A stretch of DNA of 64,000 nt from Quercus robur. Lineage: Eukaryota > Streptophyta > Magnoliopsida > Fagales > Fagaceae. The position numbers and the translations under genes are program-made. Of the stretch, positions 35,519 to 44,600 are shown one piece after another; positions within the stretch are counted from its first letter, which is position 1; each line of letters begins with the position of its first letter. Where the stretch lies: contig NC_065541.1 of NCBI RefSeq assembly GCF_932294415.1, forward strand, positions 55,158,290 to 55,222,289, read 5' to 3'. The notes under the pieces were generated by a model. It was not told where the DNA came from. It ran no database searches and saw only the letters and a list, made by a program, of their open reading frames with translations.

Positions 35519-37038
35519 TGGGTGTACCAGAAGAGGGAGAGGGTTATGGCGACATTGCTGCTCAATCTCTTGATTCTATAAAAGATACATCTGTAGTTAA
35601 GGTTGAGAATATTGGGAATATGACACCTGTACAAGATTTTGAAAACATGATGTCATGTAGAGATGGTCCAGAATGGATTGGTAAGGCAATCAAGGATATG
35701 AAGATGAGAATATTTGACTTGGTGGAGGACTCCTTTGAAGGGGACAATTATCCTAAAGCACTTGAATGTCTAGTTGCCCTTCGCAAGGGTATATATATAT
35801 ATATATAAATGCTACAATATTCAAAAAAATGCTTTGTTGATTACCCATGCTCTACTAAGATGCTCTTTGGAAAAGGAGTTTCCTCAGGCTTATGATGATG
35901 TGCTTTGAAAAAAGAAGTTTCCTCAAGCTTTTGGTATTTTCAAGTTCTCTTTCGGAAAGACTTGGCACTTTAGATTAAAGAAAATGACAAGACTCTGTTG
36001 TTGAATGTTTGAGTCAAAAAAGTAAAAAATACTATTCACTTTTTACTGTTCACAGATTACTGTTCATGGTACTGTTCACTCTGAATTTTTGTCTATTTAA
36101 AAGGGGTTGTCCCTTAAGTTTAGGTCATAATTCTTTCTTCAGAACTTCTTTCTTTTAGAAGCCTTTCTCTAGAGAGAGTTCCTTGTTTCCACCTTAGATT
36201 TCCTACTACCATCCCTACAATCTCATATATATATATATATATATATATAACTTTCACATTTTTTTGGCCAAACAACAATTTTGTTTTACTTGGATAATGG
36301 TTAAAAGGCTATCTTTCAGTTGTTCCCGCACAGCCATATTAAATTTAGAGCTACAGTTACAGCTCCATTATTTTGAGTTGTCTTATGCTTGCTACCCTGG
36401 TGAACAAATTTTGGCAGGTGGGCTACTAAAATATATTTTCGGAAGTTAGCATGAGATTAACAAAAGGGCAGTGATCTATTTCAGTTTTATAACCTTTTTC
36501 TTTTCACAAAAATTTGTCTATAACCTCTCCCATGTGTGTTCTTTAAGGACAGAATTCTCTCAATAGATGTGTGTATACCTTAATTGTGTATGCTTAATAG
36601 CCTGGGAAACTTGGTGATCTCTTGGTCATATTTTGCATGTGTTTTGATGACTATGAACTATGGTTACACTTATATCAACTACTTTATTAATTTCCATAAA
36701 TTTTTTCCTTTGCAGGAACCAAAACATTTCAATGATTTTCTACACCATCTTCATAAATTCTGCAAGAAGGATAACCTTAATTGTTTCTGTGAATTTCTTG
36801 CATCCAAAGAACTCACCCTGATCTCCAAGACAGAAGCTATTGACAGGTTTTGTACTACCTTTTTTCCTGTTCTATTCAATTTTTGATTGCATACTTCCAT
36901 TTCTGTACTTTTCCTTCTGTATTATTCTCATTTCACGTGGCCGCTAGTTTATTTTGTATATATTTTTTCCTAAGCAGTGAAGTTACAGATGATGAAGCTA
37001 GAAGTTTTCTGGTTAAATCAGAGCCAAAAACTGAGTGA
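35519..37038 (+). pseudogene. KU80 3'-half pseudogene (exons 10-12)
   Basis: The first 15 or so bases of exon 6 (ATGGGTGTAC) are joined directly to the middle of exon 10 (GAGGGAGAGGGTTATGGC) near 35532, deleting exons 6-9. The exon 6 splice acceptor AG reads GG here. Exon 10 stays open to about 35789 but its last 14 bases and donor are replaced by a TA tract and foreign DNA. Exon 11 (36716-36846) and exon 12 (36978-37038) keep open frames and splice sites; the protein would end ...PKTE instead of ...PKTV. These exons encode the C-terminal DNA-PK-binding-type domain. No promoter or exons 1-5 are present, so it cannot make KU80. Transcription as a short fragment is possible but unsupported. Confidence 0.88.
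35795..36226. other. Foreign insert between two TA tracts in the KU80 pseudogene
   Basis: Copy A has exon 10 end, donor and two (TA)n tracts here. Copy B has a 430-bp unrelated segment bounded by TATATATA on both sides. The segment has TTTAAAAGGGGTTGTCCCTTAA and GTTTTTTCAGAAC-like words and short repeats of ACTGTTCA. It shows no coding frame, inverted ends or target duplication. Exchange between TA tracts or a filled-in break would explain it. Confidence 0.55.
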
Positions 37039-37483
37039 GGACTCAAGTGGATCTCCATTCTGGTAGTTTTCTCTTCTCCCATGTTGATACTAACCACATT
37101 TGTTTATAGAAACCCAAGTTTTGTTAAGAAAATGGGGATTAACTTGTAAATGGAAAATTATTGAATACTCCGGGAGTACCATAAATACGCACTTCCCCCT
37201 CTCACATGAATTGTGAGTCCTACCATAAATTTAATTAGTGGAACCTATAATTATGTAAAAGAGGAGGAGTACGCATTTATGATGGAAGGTTTATATGGAA
37301 ACATATAATGAAGATGTATGTTTACAATTATTTCCTTTTTCCTTGTCTTTTTTGGGTCCACAAGACTCATCTGGCTTGTTGATGACATAACAGGAGTCTC
37401 CTTCCATTCCCAAACAACCATTCCTTGTCTAGTTCCATGTCCATAACTTGCATTGGTGACTTTCTTAGAACTATGCAAGCTCA

Positions 37484-37750
37484 CAAAATTTGCCAAATAG
37501 CATGTTTTTAGAAAAAAATTAGGAAAGTAGCATACGGCTGAAATTAATTAGTTAAGTAAATTGTTTTTGAAACTCGAGTTTGGGTTGGAACTCGAGTGTG
37601 CATACGGCTTGGAACTCGAGAGTCGAGTGTGCATATGGCTTGAGTTTGACAAACTCAAGTTCCAAAAACAGTCTACTTAACTAATTAACTTCAGCTGCAT
37701 GCTATTCACCAAAAAAATTTCTAAAATGTTACTATTTAGCAAATTTTGCC
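37484..37750. mobile_element. MULE-like MITE with long inverted arms
   Basis: Left end CAAAATTTGCCAAATAGCAT; the right end reads as its reverse complement with changes (GCAAATTTTG), and similarity extends about 100 bp inward with AACTCGAG words near the centre. An 11-bp duplication ATGCAAGCTCA flanks it (37473-37483 and 37751-37761), and copy A has the empty site near 18220. An 11-bp duplication with long inverted arms fits Mutator-like MITEs. Confidence 0.7.
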
Positions 37751-38041
37751 ATGCAAGCTCATTTGTTTGTGGTTTTCAAGTTACAACCTTTCCGGGATTT
37801 GGCTTTTAACATTGAGGTAACGATTCCAATTTCGTCCCATCACTTTTGTTTTTGCCCAATGGTTGCTTTCCCTCTTTTGTAATCTGGTGCTGCCTGCTTT
37901 GTTTGTTTAATAGAACAAGTAAACTAAACGGAATCCAGTGGTGGTGAAGGAGGGAGGTAATTACTAGGAGCAATAAGAAGGTGAGTTTCATCAACACCTT
38001 CCCACAAGCCATGGAAATTAAAGCATATAACAAGCGTTTTC

Positions 38042-38845
38042 TGTAACACCCCATAATTTGATACCAATTAAATTATTATATGTTAAATTTTAATGGAGGT
38101 CTATAATTAAAATGGATTAAATAAATTTGGGCCTAAGGTATTAAAAAGAAGATAAATTCTATGGAATATGAAGCCCAAGTGAGGTGACAAAAGTACATAT
38201 ATGGGCCTTGAAAACCCTAGCCTTTTCCTCTTAGGTCACACGTGTTTTTCTGATGGGATTTCTTTTTGCTTCAGCCGACAATTGAATTTCTGCCTTTCTC
38301 CACTGTGGCGTTGGTGGGAGTCTTCAGGTATGATTTTCTCATGCTCAAGATTTAAAAGTTTGTATGGTCAATAGCTTGCAATTGATTGGAACTAGACTAT
38401 CATTATACTAATAGAAAAGGGTTTCCTATAATTGTATTATATTAGATAAAGAATTGGTCAATATGTCAGGCAGAGATACAGACTTGAAATTGAGCCAAAT
38501 AGAGTAATAGGTGTGGACTTGGTCACCATGTTAAAGTGAAAAGAATGCTTATGTTATTGCATTTACACTAAGCCACAATTGTTGACTGGTTATTTTGCTT
38601 TCACACTAGTTCAACGTGTAATAGATTTTGGGTCCTTGGAGTGATTATTTCAATATTATAATAGCAATTGTTTACATAGCTGCACTGACCTAGTAGTTCT
38701 AAGTCCAACATTGAGGCTGAAAAACTAAGAATAATAAATAAATTTTGACAGTTTGCCATGCTACACATGCTACCTCAAGTATTGCCATGCTATTCCCTAC
38801 TAAGCATGGTCCAAGCTTGATTGTTTACGTAGCTTTCACTTGGTT

Positions 38846-38896
<51 letters not shown>

Positions 38897-40336
38897 ATAT
38901 TAAGGTCAGTATATGCCTAGCGGCATCAAGAGAGCATTCTAGCACTAGATTGATGGATTAAAGCAATCTCGCGTGGCCTTCAATGTTAAGTTGAATATAT
39001 ATAGTTATATATATAATGGTTAGAGTCAATGGACATGCAATAGCATCAAGAGGGAATGCTAAGCAACAAATTAAGATAATACGTGGCTTCCAATAGTAAA
39101 TTTGATAGTTAAGTGAATGAATGGAGGATTTTGGATATATTAATATTGTTTAGGATAAAACCTTTTAAGTGTGAAAATAAATTTTGAAGTGGGAAATTGT
39201 GTATTGATGAACCTATTTTTGGTATTGCTAGGTTCTAATTCTACTGAATTGTTGTGATTCAAGGGAGGTTGATTTCTTTTATTTTTGCAACTAAGAGGTA
39301 AGTGGTGTTTACTAATTTTGGGGGTTTTCCCAAAACAGCGTTAATTATTAAACTATTTTATATGAAAGAATATGTTGATATTCTATATATAAATGAATAT
39401 TTTACAAATGTTTGATGTGCACATTGGCTATTCGTTTTATGAAAAACTTGTGGGACAACCTAATTTTATTTAAACTTGTATGTGTGAATATGTCTCTATA
39501 TTTTGAGAAGTATGAATGGATTATTTTGTGAGCATATTGAATTTGTTTTGAAAACTTATGGCAAGTCGTGATTAGAAGCTCAGTATGATATTTAGTCCTT
39601 AGCAAGGGACAATCATGCTGCAGCTAGTCCTTAGTAAGGGACGGTCCCAAAAGGGGACAGTGCACATTTGATAGCTCCTTAGCAAGAGAACATACTATTG
39701 AGGATCCAAAACGAAGCTCCTTAGCAAGGGAGTGTACTTTTTTGTTCCAAAGGAGCCATCCTTGAGAAATGGGATGAAAGGAGGTTCCAGTCCCAAAAAG
39801 GGGACAACACAACCCTGTCAACGGGGCGTAAACGTTGACCACGAGAAAAGCCTAGGGAATTGTTTATGTGATGGTATCAATATATATATTATGATGGCTC
39901 ACAATATAAAGATATTATTTTCTTTTACATGAAATAGTTGATGACAAAATATTGGTGAATTATAAGTTGTGAATATGTTGAAAGAATTATTTATTTGAAA
40001 GGTTTGTTCCTACACCCCAATGTTAGTGAATTCCACTTATTGAGTTATCTCACCCCCCTTTATTTCCCATTACAGATACATTAGGTGGATTATTGGAGTA
40101 GAGATTCTTGGGAGACAGAAGTTACAAATTAATTTTTGTGGAACTGAGGATTTTATTATTATTTTATGGCATTAAAATTTGTATTGGAGAATTATTTTGA
40201 GGATGTTTTGTATTTGGTGAATTAGAGCTCTGACTTTTGTAATCAGTTTCAAGGTTGCTAGTTTCTTTTATTTAATATTTTTATGGATTATTCAGATTAA
40301 ATAGACTTTTATTGCCTATGATTTTGGGGCGTTACA
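38042..40336 (+). mobile_element. Ty3/gypsy-type solo LTR, 2.3 kb
   Basis: Starts TGTAACACCCCATAATTTGA and ends GATTTTGGGGCGTTACA, with a perfect 5-bp duplication TTTTC (38037-38041 and 40337-40341). Copy A keeps the unoccupied site GCGTTTTCAACCCTAG at about 18505-18520. The TGTAACACCCC start and 2.3-kb length are common among plant gypsy LTRs; no gag-pol lies inside. It carries a (TA)n tract (38850-38893) and four spaced copies of a CCTTAGCAAGGGA-like word (39598-39731). Solo LTR fossil, younger than the duplication. Confidence 0.85.
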
Positions 40337-40535
40337 TTTTCAACCCTAGCAGAGTAATCACAAAACAATAGTCATCGTTAGAGCTAAATCAATCAGTTGA
40401 ATAATAGAACAGCTACAAGTGGTTTGAACTGAAAATTGAATGGAGAAAAGAGATATGGCTACTCTTTTGGGTTTGAGGGAAACAAAAACAGTAGAATTGT
40501 TGGAAAATGAGAGTGAGAGGAACGCTTACTAGAAA

Positions 40536-40710
40536 TGTAACGACCTAAGAAAAAGCGCTAGCCACATCTACGCTATACCTCAAAAGGACTAATCACAATT
40601 GAGACTCCTTGTAGTTGTTAATAAAGCCCAGTTCAACCCAATAAATACCCGATGTGAGACTCATCACACACCCACACACATCACACAATCAATCAAATTG
40701 GGACATCACA
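40536..40710 (-). mobile_element. TRIM-like solo LTR, 175 bp
   Basis: Begins TGTAACGACC and ends GGGACATCACA, flanked by a perfect 5-bp duplication AGAAA (40531-40535 and 40711-40715). Copy A has the empty site near 18903. A relative lies in opposite orientation at 43202-43386 within the FKBP gene; they share CAAGGAGTCTCAATTGT and GTGATGTCCCAATT. Reading as TGTGATGTCCC...TTACA places the element on the minus strand. Small size suggests a TRIM or SMART family. Confidence 0.75.
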
Positions 40711-41603
40711 AGAAATATTGTGGATTTAAAGAGAAGCATACCTCACTTGTATGATCCATTAACAACCTCTTTATTTTTCCGGTTGATAGGGTTACATAAC
40801 CACCATATCTTGCTAGATTAAATCTGGGATTTGAATGGCTTTAAGGCTCTGTTTATTTCAACATAAAATGTTGTCCTCAAATATTTTTAGTTGAAAACTG
40901 TATATATTTTTTGATGTTTGGTTGCACTCCTAAAAATGTTATGAAAAACATTTTTTAACATTTGACTTGTATTGAAAATCACAAATAATTTCATATCTAT
41001 GTAATAAATCTTACAATTTCTGATAACAAAACAAATTTAGGATGTTGATTACAATGAATTCTAAATTCAGTTTCCACACTGGATTGTCGTTTCGCTACCC
41101 CAAATGCAATCACTTTCCATATTACCGACCATTTACTATTGGTGGGGCCACCCATTGTCGTCTATCTCTCATCAACCAATCTAGTTAAAATTGGACATTA
41201 TGCCCGGTCAATTCCCCAAATCCTTTCGTAAGCGACATTGTTTTGATATTTACAATCATATTACAGCACTATAAAAGAACGTTGAAATGTCGCAATTTTT
41301 TTGGATTTGGCTGCATCAATATCTAGCCTTTGTTTCTTTTGCAAACCATGACCAAGCAACCTTTTATCAATAGGTCACGAAGTTAAATGTATCTTGTACA
41401 AAATTGGTCATGATACAGCAGCTATAACTATAAGGGAGATACAACAGCTGGCTAATTTCATTCCAAAAAGCTATGAACAGAAAACAAAACTCCAGCAATT
41501 TGCTTAGGTACCCTTATATTTTTTTACTTTTATAAAAAACGACATTGTCAAAGTAAAATAAACTGAGAGATTAGACAGCACCACAAGCAATGAAGCAAAT
41601 CAA

Positions 41604-44600
41604 TCAGTGGACTTTAACCAATTCAACATCATACACCAGCCATGAATCTGGCGGTACGTTTTCACCATGCCCTTTACTCCCATAACTGCAACACACACAT
41701 GGCATGTCAAGCAAGGGGCTAAGAACCCAAGGAAAGAAGCAAAAAGAAATGTGCTGCAATATAGAGTCAGAATTCAATCACATACCCCATTGATGGTGGG
41801 ATGATAAGTCTTCTCTTTTCACCAACTCGCATACCTAAAAATCATGCACACATGTCAGCCAAAGAATACTAAACAATAACTTTAAGTGAAAAAAAAAGTT
41901 CAGTCGGGACAAAAATCTGAGTCATTACCATTAATACCAATGTCCCAACCCTCCATAACTTTTCCCACACCTGCAAGAAGCCATATATATTAAACAACGT
42001 AGTAAAACTAATAAACCTTATTTGGCAAAACCATGATTCTATCTCATATGGTAATACCTAGGCGGAATTTAAAGGGAGCATCACCGACATTCGAGCCAAC
42101 TGATTCTCCATTATTTTTCAACTTGCCATTGTAATTGATACTGATCTGGAACCAAACAAAATTCATATCAGCATTTTTCTAACATACATGTCTTTGGTTT
42201 GCTATAGTAGAATATGTGCAATATCAGAATATCATTTTTGGTAAGCTAGCCCTCCAGAGGAATACTAATAATAATAAATCAAATTACTCTCTGTTCATTA
42301 TTTGGATCAAAGATTGCATGCAACAAAAAAGCCTTCAATTAATATCATTCCAAGGGACTTGCCTTTTTCCCTGACGCAGCTACTTTGCTGTCTGGTTTCC
42401 CCATTTCAAGCACCTCAAGGATTAATCCATTAGACAAGGTCCAAACTTGAGATGACTCATCATCAGCTTTCTTGTCCACTGACAGAAGGGATGTATTCAT
42501 GTTCACATCTTTCCCATTCTCCTGGATTTTATTCCTTTTCTTCTTCTTAATTTTTTTGTCCGAAGAATGATTTTCATCAGCAAATACATGAGATTTGCAG
42601 TCAAGGCTCCTGTACAAATAGAAGAATGATATAAAAAGAAAGCATACAGCAAACAAAGACTCAAAGAGTCACCCAAAGAACAATTCGTCTTGCACTCAGC
42701 TTAGCATTCAGAAAATCTAGATGGCAAGAGCATTCTCTATTTGCATCCTTAGTGATTTTGATTAGTAGTAACTCTCCCTCCCTCCCTCTCGCTCCTTTGT
42801 AATTCGACCAGGTTGGAGGAGGGGGGAATTCATGCAACTTTTTATGTGTGTTTCTATCATTTGTAGAATTGAATCTAAAAGAATACTAACTTGTCATTGG
42901 CTGGATTTGGATTTTGTTCAAATGTCATAGGCAGACCATGGACAATGTCTTCAGCCTTTGCCTTGTTTTGCTGAGCTCCATCCTCTCTGACAACATTTTC
43001 ATGATTACTGTCAGATTTAGAAGCTTTCACATCCCTTGCCCGTTGTTTGCTTTTCTTTTTAAGTTTTTCACCGGGTTCAGAGCCAACTTCAGTAGAAGGC
43101 AGCAAAAGATTTTCAGGCAGTTCAGCTCCCCTACTCAAGTAAATATAAAACAAAGTATCAACAAACTGAAGCCTCAGTAAAAACTCTAAATAAGAGGAAT
43201 ATGTGATGTCCCAATTAGTTGAGTGTGTGTTATGTGAATGTGTACCGAGTGAGTTCCACATTGGGCATGTACTGGGTTGATCTAGGTTTTTTGTGTTTAC
43301 AAGGAGTCTCAATTGTAACTAGACTAGTCCTTTTGGAGTATAGCACAGATGTGGCTAATGCCTCTAAGCTTGAATACATGTTTACAAGTATGTTGTATAT
43401 TCTTCTTTTTATATATTCAAAGCACAAATTACAAAAATACTCACTTGTAATTTTGTTGGGTGTTATCATCTTCAACGCTATGCTTATGCTCAGCTTCATA
43501 GTTCTTCCCTTCCTTTGTTCGTTGTTTCTTTCTCTTCTTTGGCCTTTCAACAACTTCAGGGCTCACTTCAATGGAAGGCAGTGAAACAGTATCTGGCAGT
43601 TCAACTCCCCTGCACAAGTAAACTCACATAAGCACAAGGATCAATAAACAGAATTGTCAGTAAACCTTCTGATTAAGAATTTTATATGTATGCACACTAA
43701 TATATGTTATAGGTTAGCATATTTGGTCCTTAGCCTTTAACCTTTGTTTCAAAATCATCCTTATAATCTAAAATGTTTTACGTTAGTCATTATACTTTTT
43801 AAACCGTTTTAAAGATGTCCTTATCATCATCTGATGGATAGAAAATTCTGACATGGCAAATAGAATTCATGCCACATCATCAAAGTGGCCTTGATTTCAT
43901 GAATTCCATTAGCTACGTCAACATTCTCCATCTCTCAGATAACTATAAGGACCTTTTTGAAACAATTTAAAGCATAAGAAAGATTTTGAAACAAAAGTCA
44001 AAGGCTAAGGACCAAATACGCAATTTAACCGATATTAATTTCAAACCACAGATCACAAAATCACTAACTTGTCATTGGCTGCCTGCCACTCCTGTCCATT
44101 TTTCATACACATATCCTGCCTCATATTATCAATCCTTGCCTCATCTTTAGGGGCTTTATCCTCTTTAAGAATATTACTACAGTTAGCATTATCGGCCTTG
44201 AGAGGTTTCTCCTCCTTAGACCGCTCTTTTCTTTTCCTCTTTGGCTTTGCACCATTTTCGGAGCCTACTTCAGAAGCAGATGGCATTGAATTGATTGGCA
44301 GGTCAGATTGCCTGCAACAAGCATGGCAAACAAAATGAACACTTTCTCCAATGTTGCTCAACACAGTTACCATTGACATAAGCAGTAAAGGAATAAAACA
44401 AACCTTTCTCAAATTTAAGGGTATGTTTGGTAACTGTTTTTCCCCTTATTTTTTGTTTTTAAAAACAATTTTCTATTTTTGAGACTAAGAAACTTGTTTG
44501 GCAACTCAAAATGGGCAGAAAACAAAAACTATTTTCAAAACTCAATTTGTGAAGGAAACTGAAAATATGCAAAAGGCTGTTTTCAGTTTCTAATTTTCAA

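Larger units (their letters stand above)
30737..41349 (+). repeat. Segmental duplication, copy B (degenerate KU80 3' half)
   Basis: Direct copy of 13330-20950. Matching order: intron 5 (30737-35515, interrupted by a solo LTR and a LINE), a junction that drops exons 6-9, most of exon 10, exons 11 and 12, and the 3' flank with further insertions. Copy A is 7.6 kb and copy B is 10.6 kb; inserted elements account for the growth. The two copies are separated by about 9.8 kb. Confidence 0.85.

Noticed and set aside
37153-37285. Separate MITE in copy B
   Set aside because: Partly self-complementary (ACTCCGGGAGTACC and GGAGGAGTACGC words) and different from copy A, but ends and target duplication were not convincing.
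43219-43584. 121-codon frame on + opposite FKBP exons
   Set aside because: Antisense to FKBP exon 7 and a TRIM-like LTR; no known domain.
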